A DNA stretch of 64,000 bases from the NCBI RefSeq assembly GCF_902859805.1, contig NZ_CADIKC010000001.1, positions 1,488,001 through 1,552,000 of the forward strand, given 5' to 3'. The notes beneath the pieces were generated by a model. The model did no database searches and had not been told where the DNA came from. It worked only from the letters and a program-made list of their open reading frames with translations. Within the stretch, counting starts at the first letter, position 1. Each line of letters opens with the position of its first letter. Positions 24,857 to 34,325 of the stretch are shown in pieces. The position numbers were made by a program, and so were the translations under genes. The stretch is from Paraburkholderia sediminicola (lineage in GTDB: Bacteria > Pseudomonadota > Gammaproteobacteria > Burkholderiales > Burkholderiaceae).

Positions 24857-26077
24857 ATGCCGAATAACCCTAGCGCGTCCGGACCTTCCTCGCGCGTACC
24901 GAGCTTCACCTATCTTGCCGCTGCAGTCGTCGCCGCCGCCCTTTTGCTGGCGGGTTGCGGCGAGCAGGCGCCGCATGGACCGCCACAGTCGATCCCTGAA
25001 GTTGGTGTCCAAACGATCGCGCCGCACACCGTGGTGTCGAGTACCGAATTGTCCGGGCGACTGTCGGCGATCCGCGTCGCCGAAGTCAGGCCACAGGTCG
25101 AAGGCATCGTCAGAAAGCGCCTCTTTGCTGAAGGCTCGCTGGTTGCGGCCGGCGCGGTGCTTTACCAGATCGATCCGTCCAGCTACCAGGCAACTTACGA
25201 CCAGGCCGTCGGCACGCTCGCCAAAGCCGAGGCGACAGCGAGCGCCGCGCAGACCAAGGCCTCCCGCTACGCCGAACTGTCGAAGATCGAAGGCGTGAGC
25301 AAGCAGGACTACGACGACGCCGTCGCCGCGCTCGAGGAAGCGAAGGCCGATGTGGTTTCCGACCGTGCCGCATTGAAGACTGCCGCGATCAACCTCGGCT
25401 ATACGAAAGTCGTTGCGCCCATCGCGGGACGCATCGGCAAATCGAGCGTGACTGAAGGCGCGCTCGTCACCGCGGAGCAGACCACCGCGCTCGCGACAGT
25501 CCAGGCGACGAACGAAATGTATCTCGACGTCACGCGCTCTTCCGCCGACTGGTTGCGGCTGCAGAAAGAATTCGCCAGCGGCCAGCTGCAACAGGCGGGC
25601 TCGGACGGTGCGGTCGTTCATCTCGTGATGGAAGACGGCAGCACGTACACGCAGCGAGGCAAGCTGCTGTTCTCCGATATCACCGTCGACGCCACCACCG
25701 GCTCGGTCACCTTGCGCTGCGTGTTTCCGAATCCGGACGGCGTGTTGCTGCCCGGCATGTTCGTGCGTGCGCGGCTTGAAGAGGGCGTGAACCAGCAGGC
25801 AATCACGGTGCCGCAACTCGCGGTCTCGCGCGCATCCGATGGTTCCGCAAGCGTGCTGACGGTCGGCGCCGACAACAAGGTCACGCAGACGCCCGTCACC
25901 GCCGACATCGCTTCAGGCGCCGACTGGTTGGTCACGCGCGGCCTCAAGGCGGGCGATCGCGTGATCGTCGCCGGATCGCAGAAAGCGCGCGCGGGCGGTG
26001 TTGTAAAGCCGGTCGAATCGGCCGCCCCATCGGGCCCGCCCGCCACTGCAGACACCACGTCGGCTGCACACAGCTAA
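24857..26077 (+). CDS. RND efflux periplasmic adaptor (MexA/AcrA type)
   Basis: 406 residues from ATG 24857 (AAGGA ribosome site). The signal peptide ends in the lipobox LLLAGC, so the protein is probably an inner-membrane-anchored lipoprotein. Domains in order: a lipoyl half with VRPQVEGIVRKRLFAEGSLVAAGAVLYQIDPSSY, an alpha-helical hairpin (about 105-175), the second lipoyl half with LGYTKVVAPIAGRIGKSSVTEGALV, a beta-barrel, and a membrane-proximal domain. It bridges the RND pump and the outer-membrane channel. First gene of a three-gene operon. Confidence 0.93.
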   Translation: MPNNPSASGPSSRVPSFTYLAAAVVAAALLLAGCGEQAPHGPPQSIPEVGVQTIAPHTVVSSTELSGRLSAIRVAEVRPQVEGIVRKRLFAEGSLVAAGAVLYQIDPSSYQATYDQAVGTLAKAEATASAAQTKASRYAELSKIEGVSKQDYDDAVAALEEAKADVVSDRAALKTAAINLGYTKVVAPIAGRIGKSSVTEGALVTAEQTTALATVQATNEMYLDVTRSSADWLRLQKEFASGQLQQAGSDGAVVHLVMEDGSTYTQRGKLLFSDITVDATTGSVTLRCVFPNPDGVLLPGMFVRARLEEGVNQQAITVPQLAVSRASDGSASVLTVGADNKVTQTPVTADIASGADWLVTRGLKAGDRVIVAGSQKARAGGVVKPVESAAPSGPPATADTTSAAHS

Positions 26078-26089
26078 AGCGAGACACTC

Positions 26090-29000
26090 ATGGCAGGTTT
26101 CTTTATCAACCGACCGATCCTCGCGTGGGTCATCGCTATCGTCATCATGATGATCGGCGGCGCTTCCATCGGGACGCTTCCGGTCGAACAGTATCCGAGC
26201 GTGGTGCCGGTCTCCGTGCAGATCACGGCGACGTATCCGGGCGCCTCGGCTGAAACCGTGGCGACCACCGTCACGCAGGTGATCGAGCAGAAACTGAGCG
26301 GCATTGACCATCTGCTCTACATGTCGTCCACCAGCAGTTCGGCCGGACGGGCCACCATCACGCTCACGTTCCAGCAGGGCACCAATGCCGACATCGCCCA
26401 GGTGCAGGTGCAGAACAAGGTCGAACAGGCCAGTTCGTCGCTGCCGCAGACGGTTCAGGACCAGGGTGTGCAGGTCGCGAAAGCGGCCAACGCGTTTCTG
26501 ATGATCGTGTCGCTGTCGTCCGCTGACGGCAGCATGAATTCCATCGATCTCGGCAATCTCATTGCAACGCAGATCGAAGACCCGCTCACGCAGATCGACG
26601 GCGTCGGCGATGTGACGCTGTTCGGCGCGCAGCACGCCATGCGCATCTGGCTCGATCCGGTGAAGCTGCAGGCCGTCGGTCTGACTGCCGGCGACGTCAC
26701 CACCGCGATCACCAATCAGAACGTGCAACTCTCGGTCGGCCAGATTGGCGGCTCGCCGTCCACGAAGACGCAGGCGCTCAACGCGACCATTTCTGCATCG
26801 AGCCTGCTCACCACGCCCGCGCAGTTCGGCGCGATCCTGCTGCGCGTGAATAGCGACGGCTCGAAGGTCATGCTCAAGGACGTCGCGCGTGTCGAGGTCG
26901 GCGGCGACGACTACAGCACGGACTCGCGTCTGAACGGCAAGCCGGCGGCCTCGCTCGCGGTCAAACTGGCGAGCGGTGCGAACGCGATGAGCGTAGCCAA
27001 AGCGGTCCGCGCCAAGCTCAACGAACTGAGCGGGCAATTACCGCATAACGTGGTGGTCGACTATCCGTACGACACCACGCCGTTCGTGCGCATCTCGATC
27101 GAAGAAGTGGTGAAGACGCTGATCGAAGCGGTGATGCTGGTCTTCGTCGTAATGTACGTGTTTCTGCAAAATCTGCGCGCGACGCTGATTCCAACCATCG
27201 TGGTGCCGGTTGCCTTGCTCGGCACGTTTGCGGTCATGTCGGCGGTGGGCTTTTCGATCAACGTGCTCTCGATGTTCGGGCTCGTGCTTGCGATCGGGTT
27301 GCTGGTGGACGACGCGATTGTGGTGGTGGAAAACGTCGAGCGGTTGATCGCGGAGGAGGGACTATCGCCCGTCGAAGCCACGCGCAAGGCGATGAAGCAG
27401 ATCACCAGCGCATTGGTCGGCATCACGACCGTGCTGATTGCGGTGTTCATTCCGATGGCGTTTTTCTCGGGGTCCACGGGTGCGATCTACCGGCAGTTCT
27501 CGATCACGATCGTCGCCGCGATGCTGCTCTCCGTGTTCCTCGCCTTGACGCTGACACCGGCGCTGTGCGCGACCATGCTGAGGCGCGCGGACGTCGAGCA
27601 CCACACGAAGCGCGGCGTGCTCGGCTGGTTCAACCGCGTGCTGACTCATGGAACCGATCGTTACGACTCGACGGTCGCGCGTGTGATCGGCAAGCCGATG
27701 CGCTATATGGTGATCTACCTGCTGATTGGGGGTGTGGTTGCGTTGCTCTTCATGAAGCTGCCTTCGTCTTATCTGCCGGACGAGGATCAGGGGATCATCA
27801 TCACGTCGATTTCCGCGCCGGCCGGCACGCCCGCCGCGCAGACGCTGGAAGTCGTCAAGAAAGTCGAGGCGTATTACCTCGGCTTGCCGCAGGTGGACAA
27901 GATCATCGCGCTGACCGGTTTCAGCTTTAACGGCTCGGGGCAGAACAACGGCCTTGCATTCGTCAAGCTGAAGGACTGGAGCACGCGGCGCGGTAGCGAC
28001 GGTTCGGCGTCGGCGATCATCCAGCGCGCCAACATGCATTTCGCCGCCTCGCACGACGCGCAGATTTTCGCGCTCAATCCGCCGGCCATTCAGGAACTCG
28101 GCACGCAGAGCGGCCTCGACTTCGAACTGGAAGATCGCGCCGGGCAGGGTCATGACAAGCTGATGGCCGCGCGCCAGCAATTGATCGCGCTTGCCTCGCA
28201 AGATAGCGCGCTATCCGGCATGCGTCCCGGCGGTCTCGACGATACGCCGCAGTTCCATGTCGATATCGATCGCGAGAAGGCGAGTGCGCTCGGACTTTCA
28301 ATCGCCGACGTGAACGACACATTGCAGACCGCGTTCGGCTCGACTTACGTGAACAACTACGTCGACACGGGACGCATCCAGAAGGTCTACGTGCAAGCCG
28401 ACGCGCCTTACCGGATGATGCCGTCCGATATTGGGCGGTGGTATGTGAAGTCCAGCACGTCGAGCAGCAGTTCGACTTCCAGCACGAGCAGTACGACCAC
28501 CACAAGCTACGACGGCCAGATGGTCCCGTTCTCCGCGTTCGCCACCGGCAAATGGACCTTCGGGCCGCCGCAGATCGAACGCTTCAACCGCACGCTGGCG
28601 ATGGAAATCACCGCGCAAACCGGTGCGAACACCAGCACGGGCCAGGCGATGGCCGCCGTCGACGCGCTCGTGAAGAAACTGCCCGCCGGCTTCGGCATCG
28701 ACTGGACCGGGCAATCGTACCAGGAGCGCCTTGCCGGATCTCAGGCGATCTACCTGTACGCGATTTCGCTGGTCGTGGTGTTTCTCTGTCTGGCCGGTTT
28801 GTACGAGAGCTGGTCCATTCCGATCGCTGTGATTCTGGTTGTGCCGCTCGGGGTGCTCGGCGCGGTACTGGGTGCGCATATTCGCGGACTCTCCGACGAC
28901 ATCTACTTCAAGGTCGGCTTGCTCGCGACCATTGGGCTCTCCACCAAGAACGCCATCCTGATCGTCGAATTCGCCAAGGACCTGCAAGCGCAGGGCCGCA

Positions 29001-29266
29001 ACCTGATCGACGCCACGCTGGAAGCCGCGCGACTGCGTCTGCGGCCGATTCTGATGACCTCGCTCGCTTTCGTGTTCGGCGTACTGCCGCTGGTTATCAG
29101 CACGGGTGCCGGCTCGGCAAGCCGGCATGCGATCGGCACCGGCGTGATGGGCGGCATGATCGCCGCGACGCTGCTCGCTATCTTTTTCGTGCCGGTGTTC
29201 TTTGTCGTCGTGCGCCGCCTGTTCGGCGAACACGGCGATGCCAAGCAACAGGAAGGTGTTGAATGA
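26090..29266 (+). CDS. RND multidrug efflux transporter, HAE1 family (AcrB/MexB type)
   Basis: 1058 residues with the standard AcrB topology: FFINRPILAWVIAIVIMMIGG in TM1, proton-relay residues Asp407 and Asp408 (GLLVDDAIVVVENVER), and Lys953 (GLSTKNAILIVEFAKD), equivalent to AcrB Lys940. It exports amphiphilic compounds with proton import as a trimer. One oddity is a Ser/Thr-only stretch at about residues 788-805 (DNA 28450-28504) in the second periplasmic loop, which looks like a low-complexity insertion. The 12-bp gap from the adaptor gene and 4-bp overlap with the channel gene indicate one operon. Substrates cannot be told from sequence. Confidence 0.96.
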   Translation: MAGFFINRPILAWVIAIVIMMIGGASIGTLPVEQYPSVVPVSVQITATYPGASAETVATTVTQVIEQKLSGIDHLLYMSSTSSSAGRATITLTFQQGTNADIAQVQVQNKVEQASSSLPQTVQDQGVQVAKAANAFLMIVSLSSADGSMNSIDLGNLIATQIEDPLTQIDGVGDVTLFGAQHAMRIWLDPVKLQAVGLTAGDVTTAITNQNVQLSVGQIGGSPSTKTQALNATISASSLLTTPAQFGAILLRVNSDGSKVMLKDVARVEVGGDDYSTDSRLNGKPAASLAVKLASGANAMSVAKAVRAKLNELSGQLPHNVVVDYPYDTTPFVRISIEEVVKTLIEAVMLVFVVMYVFLQNLRATLIPTIVVPVALLGTFAVMSAVGFSINVLSMFGLVLAIGLLVDDAIVVVENVERLIAEEGLSPVEATRKAMKQITSALVGITTVLIAVFIPMAFFSGSTGAIYRQFSITIVAAMLLSVFLALTLTPALCATMLRRADVEHHTKRGVLGWFNRVLTHGTDRYDSTVARVIGKPMRYMVIYLLIGGVVALLFMKLPSSYLPDEDQGIIITSISAPAGTPAAQTLEVVKKVEAYYLGLPQVDKIIALTGFSFNGSGQNNGLAFVKLKDWSTRRGSDGSASAIIQRANMHFAASHDAQIFALNPPAIQELGTQSGLDFELEDRAGQGHDKLMAARQQLIALASQDSALSGMRPGGLDDTPQFHVDIDREKASALGLSIADVNDTLQTAFGSTYVNNYVDTGRIQKVYVQADAPYRMMPSDIGRWYVKSSTSSSSSTSSTSSTTTTSYDGQMVPFSAFATGKWTFGPPQIERFNRTLAMEITAQTGANTSTGQAMAAVDALVKKLPAGFGIDWTGQSYQERLAGSQAIYLYAISLVVVFLCLAGLYESWSIPIAVILVVPLGVLGAVLGAHIRGLSDDIYFKVGLLATIGLSTKNAILIVEFAKDLQAQGRNLIDATLEAARLRLRPILMTSLAFVFGVLPLVISTGAGSASRHAIGTGVMGGMIAATLLAIFFVPVFFVVVRRLFGEHGDAKQQEGVE

Positions 29267-30726
29267 TGAGACTCAAATTGAGCGCATGCATGGTGGCGTT
29301 TGCCGTTGCCATGCTGACGGGATGCACGCTGGATCCGCGCTATGAACGGCCCGCGGCGCCCGTCGCTGCGGCTTATCCAAAAGGCGAGGCGTACGAGAGC
29401 ACGAGCGCTGCGGCAGCAACCACCGCGGCTTCGGGAACGGCTTCTGGAACCGCGACACCGGGCACGACAACTACCGCACCGCCGCTTGCCGCCGACATAG
29501 CCTGGCGCAGTTTCTTTCGCGACGAGCGTCTGCAACGGTTGATCGAGATTGCGCTCGACAACAACCGCGACCTGCGCGTCGCAGCGTTGAACGTGGCCGA
29601 GTACGAGGCACAATATCGCATCACGCGTGCCGCGCTCGCACCGTCGATCAGCGCGAGCGGCAGCCTGACACGCGAGCGTACATCGGGTGTGACGACCAGT
29701 TCCAGCGACGTGAGCATCGGCACGACGTCATGGGAGATCGACTTCTTCGGACGCTTGCGCAGCCTTAAGCGTCAGGCTCTGGAAAACTATCTTGCGACGG
29801 ATGCCTCGCGGCAGAGTACGCAGATCAGCCTGATTGCGACAGTAGCGACCGACTACCTGACGCTCCTGTCCGACGAACGTCTTTTGCAAATCACCGAAGA
29901 CACGATCAAGGCGGACCAGTCGACGTACGACGTGACCAAGCGCATCCAGGAGTTGGGCAATTCTTCGATGCTCGACGTGCAGCAGGCGCAAAACTCATTG
30001 GCGAGCGCGAGGGCCAGCCTTGCGTCTTACCGGCGCGCCGTCGCGCAGGACCGCAACAACCTGGTCGCCGTGCTCGGCGCGCCGATTCCCGACGACCTTC
30101 CGCCCGCTCGCGAATTCGACGACGAGTCGATGTTCGCAGACATCGGTGCGGGCGTACCTTCGTTGCTGCTCACCCGTCGTCCCGACATCGTGCAGGCGGA
30201 ACATGCGCTGAAGGCGGCGAATGCGAACATCGGCGCCGCGCGCGCTGCATTCTTTCCGAAGATCGAGTTGACGGCTTCGGCTGGTACATCGAGTTCGACG
30301 CTTTCAAGTTTGTTCAAAGCGGGCACGGGTGCCTGGGCGTTTGCGCCAACCGTGTCGGTACCGATCTTCGATTACGGTAGCAACAAGGCATCGCTCGACG
30401 TCGCCAAGATCGAGAAACAGATCGAGGTCGCTGACTACGAGAGCACGATTCAAACGGCGTTCAAAGAAGTCGCGAACGCGCTGACTGCGCGCGCAACGTA
30501 CGTCGATCAGGTGGAGGCGGATCGCGACTATGTGATGTCGTCGCAGCGGTACTACACGCTTGCTCAGGCACGCTACAAGGCGGGCACGGACAGCTTCCTC
30601 ACGTTCCTCGACGCGCAGCGCACGCTCTACACCGCGCAGCAGCAACTGGCGTCGGATAGTCTGTCGCGACAGGCCAATCTCGTGACCTTGTACAAGGTGT
30701 TAGGTGGCGGTTGGGAGGGCAGCTAA
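29263..30726 (+). CDS. Outer-membrane efflux channel lipoprotein (OprM/NodT family)
   Basis: 487 residues. The ATG at 29263 overlaps the TGA of the pump gene (ATGA). The signal peptide ends in LTGC, so it is a lipoprotein. Opening residues TLDPRYERPAAPV are typical of OprM. Two OEP repeats follow, with LIEIALDNNRDLRVAALNVAEYEAQYRI, SWEIDFFGRLRSLKRQAL and GVPSLLLTRRPDIVQAEHALKAANANIGAARAAFFP. An Ala/Thr/Ser/Gly-rich stretch of about 30 residues (about 46-77) is inserted after the N-terminus, longer than usual. It completes the tripartite pump. Two iteron-like sites follow its stop. Confidence 0.95.
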   Translation: MMRLKLSACMVAFAVAMLTGCTLDPRYERPAAPVAAAYPKGEAYESTSAAAATTAASGTASGTATPGTTTTAPPLAADIAWRSFFRDERLQRLIEIALDNNRDLRVAALNVAEYEAQYRITRAALAPSISASGSLTRERTSGVTTSSSDVSIGTTSWEIDFFGRLRSLKRQALENYLATDASRQSTQISLIATVATDYLTLLSDERLLQITEDTIKADQSTYDVTKRIQELGNSSMLDVQQAQNSLASARASLASYRRAVAQDRNNLVAVLGAPIPDDLPPAREFDDESMFADIGAGVPSLLLTRRPDIVQAEHALKAANANIGAARAAFFPKIELTASAGTSSSTLSSLFKAGTGAWAFAPTVSVPIFDYGSNKASLDVAKIEKQIEVADYESTIQTAFKEVANALTARATYVDQVEADRDYVMSSQRYYTLAQARYKAGTDSFLTFLDAQRTLYTAQQQLASDSLSRQANLVTLYKVLGGGWEGS

Positions 30727-30734
30727 AAACCGAA

Positions 30735-30819
30735 AGGTGAGAACATTCGGGAGCGCGTGCGGTGATAATGTTGCTACCTGTCGACGCACTTTCAATTCGA
30801 AGGTGAGAAGATTCGGGAG
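30735..30819 (+). repeat. Two dispersed iteron-like sites
   Basis: AGGTGAGAACATTCGGGAG (30735-30753) starts 9 bp after the stop of the efflux channel gene, and AGGTGAGAAGATTCGGGAG (30801-30819) follows 66 bp later. They have the TTCGGGAG end of the origin iterons. Both are plus-oriented and intergenic. Confidence 0.9.
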
Positions 30820-30883
30820 CCCTGCGCAAACGCAAACGCAGACACCTGCGAATCACTTTCCATCCATATGGAGCACGTTCCCA

Positions 30884-31579
30884 ATGACGCCCGACGCTTT
30901 CGGTGAAGAAATCAAGGCAGCGCTGGCGCTGCACGCGGATGCCGGGCGCGCCGTCGCGATGCGCGCCTACATGCGCGATCAGTTCGAGTTCATCGGGGTG
31001 CCGACGCCACTGCGGCGCAAAGCGATATTGCCGGTCTTCAAGCGGCTGCCTGTTGAAAACGCGGAACACCTGCTCGCGTGTGCGCACGTCTTATGGGCGA
31101 TGCCGCAGCGCGAATACCAATACGCTGCTACCGATCTGCTGGCGCGCAAGTGGAAGACGTTGACGATCGCGGACATCGAGCATCTGCTCACAATCGCTCA
31201 GCTTAGCGCGTGGTGGGATTCGATCGATCCGCTGGCTGGTGTGGTCGGCGACATTCTGAAGTCGGCACGCGGACAGACGCCGCACGCGCAGGCATGCATG
31301 GACGCGGCGCTCGAGCATGAATCGTTGTGGGTTCGCCGTATCGCGATGATTCATCAACTCGGCTGGCGTGACGATACGGACGAGGCGCGCTTGTTCGGTT
31401 ATGCGCGCTCGCTCGCCGCAGAGCCGGACTTCTTTATTCGCAAGGCGATCGGCTGGGCCTTGCGGGACTATGCGTGGCATGCGCCTCAAGCGGTCGGCGG
31501 TTTCCTGATGACCGCACGCGACATCCTGTCACCGCTCACGCTGCGTGAGGCGTCGAAGCACCTGCCGCCGATTCGCTGA
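30884..31579 (+). CDS. DNA alkylation repair protein, AlkD family
   Basis: 231 residues from ATG 30884 (GGAG 10 bases upstream). It is an all-helical HEAT-like repeat protein with family stretches MRDQFEFIGVPTPLRRKAILPVFKRLP, WWDSIDPLAGVVGDIL, ESLWVRRIAMIHQLGWRDDTDEARLF, EPDFFIRKAIGWALRDYAWHAP. AlkD enzymes are DNA glycosylases for bulky or positively charged N-alkyl bases. The WVRR/RKAIGWALR and Trp/Asp positions used by AlkD appear to be kept. It stands alone between the efflux operon and the chemosensory operon. Confidence 0.88.
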   Translation: MTPDAFGEEIKAALALHADAGRAVAMRAYMRDQFEFIGVPTPLRRKAILPVFKRLPVENAEHLLACAHVLWAMPQREYQYAATDLLARKWKTLTIADIEHLLTIAQLSAWWDSIDPLAGVVGDILKSARGQTPHAQACMDAALEHESLWVRRIAMIHQLGWRDDTDEARLFGYARSLAAEPDFFIRKAIGWALRDYAWHAPQAVGGFLMTARDILSPLTLREASKHLPPIR

Positions 31580-31879
31580 CACGCTGACACGTTGAGCGCG
31601 AACGTTTGTCGTTCGATTCGCGGGCTGCATCAACGCAATGCAGGTGGTGGTAAAAAAGCCGCAAACCGCGGGGCGCAAAGTGGCGGCTGTTAACGGCGTC
31701 GAAGCTGAAAACTTTAGAAAAATATTTGATCCCTTTGGTGTGGCCAAACGCTTTGTAGTCATCGCTTAGTAATATGCGCCAGCAATACTCGGCAGCGCTG
31801 CAAGCTTGACTCGAATTAGCAAATAACGCGCTGCCCCGATCGAGGGTGGACGCGAAGGCCATACCCCCGGGGGTTTCAC
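31580..31879. promoter_or_regulatory. Leader of the chemosensory-like operon
   Basis: 300 bp without a gene. An AT-rich stretch (about 31705-31735) and a TTGACT at 31806 could belong to a sigma70 promoter, but I could not pair a convincing -10 box with it. No FliA (sigma28) or sigma54 consensus was recognised. A GGGGG run directly precedes the start codon of the kinase gene. Confidence 0.3.
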
Positions 31880-34270
31880 ATGACTATCCGTCATCGCATC
31901 ACGCTATTGGTTGTCTTGATGTTCGTCGCCTTGTCGGCAATCGGTGGCTACGCCGTGTATCAAACGCGCGGCAGCGCAGGCGAAGTGCGCAAGGTGACCG
32001 AGGGCGTCGTCCCCAGTGCGCTGGCTTCCGCTGACCTCGTTTCGCAAGTGAAAGACGTACAGCTCGCGACCATGACCTTGGTCTACGCGCCGGACGCCAA
32101 CATGGTCACGCAGGCACAAGACGAACTGAAGAAGAAAAAGGCCTCGTTGCAACAGGCTCTCGCGCTGCAAGGCAAAGATGCCGCGAGCCATGCCCAGCAA
32201 GGTCTCGTTTCCCAGGCTAACGATAGTCTCGAGAACTACTTCTCCGCGATCGCCGAAACGGCAAAAATGAAGGCCGACGGCAAGAACGAACTCGCGCAAG
32301 CGTATCTGTTCGCCAACGTCGCCCAGTATCGCGACGAACTCGAAGGCATTGTCGAAACCCTGCGTGTCGAGAAAAACCGTCAGAAAGACGAGGCAATCAC
32401 CGCACTGAACGCCACACTGTCCACCACGACAACGGCCATTGCCATCGTTACCGGCATCGCGATCGTTCTGCTGACTTTTATCGGCACGCTGCTCTACCGT
32501 CAGATCACCCGTCCGCTCAGCCGCATGCAGGCCATGATGAGCGAGATCGCGTCGAGCCAGGATTTCACGCGGCGCGTACCGGTGGGCCGGCTGGATGAGA
32601 TCGGCCATTCGATCGTTGCCTTCAACGGCATGATCGAAAAGATCCAGGAAAGCTCGGCGCAACTCAAGCAGAAGACCGCCGACATCCAGGCGATGTTGCA
32701 GAATATGCAGCAAGGTATCTTGACGGTGATCGACGGCGCCGCGATTCACTCGGAGTATTCGGCGTATCTGGAAGACATCTTCGAAACGAAAGATATCGCC
32801 GGGCGCGGTCTGATGGATCTGGTGTTCTCGGATACCGATCTTGGTTCGGACGTGCTCTCGCAAGTCGATGCGGCCACCCATGCCTGCCTCGGCGAGGACT
32901 GCATCAACTTCGCGTTCAATCAGCATCTGCTGGTCGGCGAAATTTCGAAGCGCATGGCCGACGGCCGCGTGAAGATCCTCGACCTCAGCTGGTCGGCGAT
33001 CACCGACGAAAACGACGTGATCGGCCGTTTGATGCTGTGCGTGCGCGACGTTACCGAACTGCGCAAGCTCGCTGCGGAAGCCAGCGAACAGCGTCGCCGT
33101 CTCGACATGATCGGCGAGATTCTCGCGGTGAGCGAAGAGAAGTTCCATCACTTCATTGAAAGCTCCGCGGGTTTCGTCAGCGAGAACGAGCGCATCATCC
33201 GCAAGCACTCGGAAGCGGACCATGCGGCGATCGCCGAGCTGTTCCGCAACATGCACACCATCAAGGGCAATGCGCGGACCTATAACCTGGCGCATCTGAC
33301 CAACGTCGTTCATGAAACCGAGCAGAGCTATCACGAACTGCGCCAACCGGACGCGGACCGCTCGTGGGATCAGGAACACCTGATGCAGGAACTCACGCGC
33401 GTTCGCGAGGCGATCGAGAGCTACGCGAAGATCAACGAACATAGCCTCGGCCGCAAGGGCAAGGCCGGAGCGAATAACGCCGGCAATGCGGGCCGCTATG
33501 TGATGGTCGAGAAGGATCAGATTCAGCAGACCCTGAGCATGCTGGACAGGACGAACGCCGGCGAACTCCACGAATTGCAGTCCATGCGCGACGCGCTGCG
33601 CCGGACCTTGCGCGCCTTGGGCAGCGAAAGCGTGCGCGATGCGCTGTCCGGCGTGCTGGACTCGCTGCCTTCGTTGGCGCAGGAACTGGGCAAGCCGGCA
33701 CCGGCCGTGCGCATCGACGACAACGGTTACCGTCTGCGCGGCCAGGCGGGTGGCACCTTGAACAACGTGTTTATGCATCTGCTGCGCAATTCGATGGACC
33801 ACGGCATCGAAACTGCCGAGGCGCGCAGCGCACACGGCAAGACGCCGGCTGGCACGATCGATATCGAAGTGGGCGTGGACAGCGGCGCGCTGCAGATCAC
33901 GCTTAGCGACGACGGCCGCGGCCTCGCACTCGAACGGATTCGCGGCATTGCCGTCGAGCGCGGCTGGATCGGCAGCGACGAACACCTGAGCGACGAAGCC
34001 ATCGCCGAATTCATTTTCCGGCCGGGCTTCTCGACCGCCGCAACGGTGACGGAAGTATCGGGCCGCGGCGTCGGCATGGACGCGGTGCGCGACTTCCTCA
34101 AGCGCGAGAACGGCCGCATCGAACTGCGCTTTACCGACGACCATAAGGGCGCTTCGTTCCGTCAGTTCCAGACGATCGTCTGCCTGCCGGATAGCTTCGC
34201 CGTCGACACGTTGGGTATGGCAGCGCGCGGCGATGCCGGTGAACTGCAACTCGACGCGATGGCAGATTGA
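31880..34270 (+). CDS. Membrane-bound CheA-like hybrid sensor kinase lacking the CheW-like domain
   Basis: 796 residues. TM1 at about 8-28, a helical periplasmic/4HB-type sensor (about 30-165), TM2 (about 172-194), HAMP (RQITRPLSRMQAMMSEI), a PAS-like domain (about 270-395), then an HPt domain with phospho-acceptor His459 in NMHTIKGNARTYNL. A CheA-type ATPase domain follows (LLRNSMDHGIE, LSDDGRGLALERI, VSGRGVGMDAVRDF). The protein ends right after the ATPase fold, with no P5/CheW-like regulatory domain. A receptor and a CheA kinase thus appear fused. It is the first gene of a five-gene operon with MCP-stub, CheX and CheY genes, but no cheW, cheR or cheB. Probably phosphorylates the downstream CheY. 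Confidence 0.88.
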   Translation: MTIRHRITLLVVLMFVALSAIGGYAVYQTRGSAGEVRKVTEGVVPSALASADLVSQVKDVQLATMTLVYAPDANMVTQAQDELKKKKASLQQALALQGKDAASHAQQGLVSQANDSLENYFSAIAETAKMKADGKNELAQAYLFANVAQYRDELEGIVETLRVEKNRQKDEAITALNATLSTTTTAIAIVTGIAIVLLTFIGTLLYRQITRPLSRMQAMMSEIASSQDFTRRVPVGRLDEIGHSIVAFNGMIEKIQESSAQLKQKTADIQAMLQNMQQGILTVIDGAAIHSEYSAYLEDIFETKDIAGRGLMDLVFSDTDLGSDVLSQVDAATHACLGEDCINFAFNQHLLVGEISKRMADGRVKILDLSWSAITDENDVIGRLMLCVRDVTELRKLAAEASEQRRRLDMIGEILAVSEEKFHHFIESSAGFVSENERIIRKHSEADHAAIAELFRNMHTIKGNARTYNLAHLTNVVHETEQSYHELRQPDADRSWDQEHLMQELTRVREAIESYAKINEHSLGRKGKAGANNAGNAGRYVMVEKDQIQQTLSMLDRTNAGELHELQSMRDALRRTLRALGSESVRDALSGVLDSLPSLAQELGKPAPAVRIDDNGYRLRGQAGGTLNNVFMHLLRNSMDHGIETAEARSAHGKTPAGTIDIEVGVDSGALQITLSDDGRGLALERIRGIAVERGWIGSDEHLSDEAIAEFIFRPGFSTAATVTEVSGRGVGMDAVRDFLKRENGRIELRFTDDHKGASFRQFQTIVCLPDSFAVDTLGMAARGDAGELQLDAMAD

Positions 34271-34325
34271 ACGTTGGTCGAGCGCTGATTGACGCGCTTC
34301 GCGACGGACTTCGGAAGGATAGGTT

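Noticed and set aside
31904..34249. Long open frame (781 codons) antisense to the CheA-like kinase
   Set aside because: High GC and codon bias leave the opposite strand open. The translation is rich in His, Arg and Gln with no domain, and the sense gene has clear motifs.
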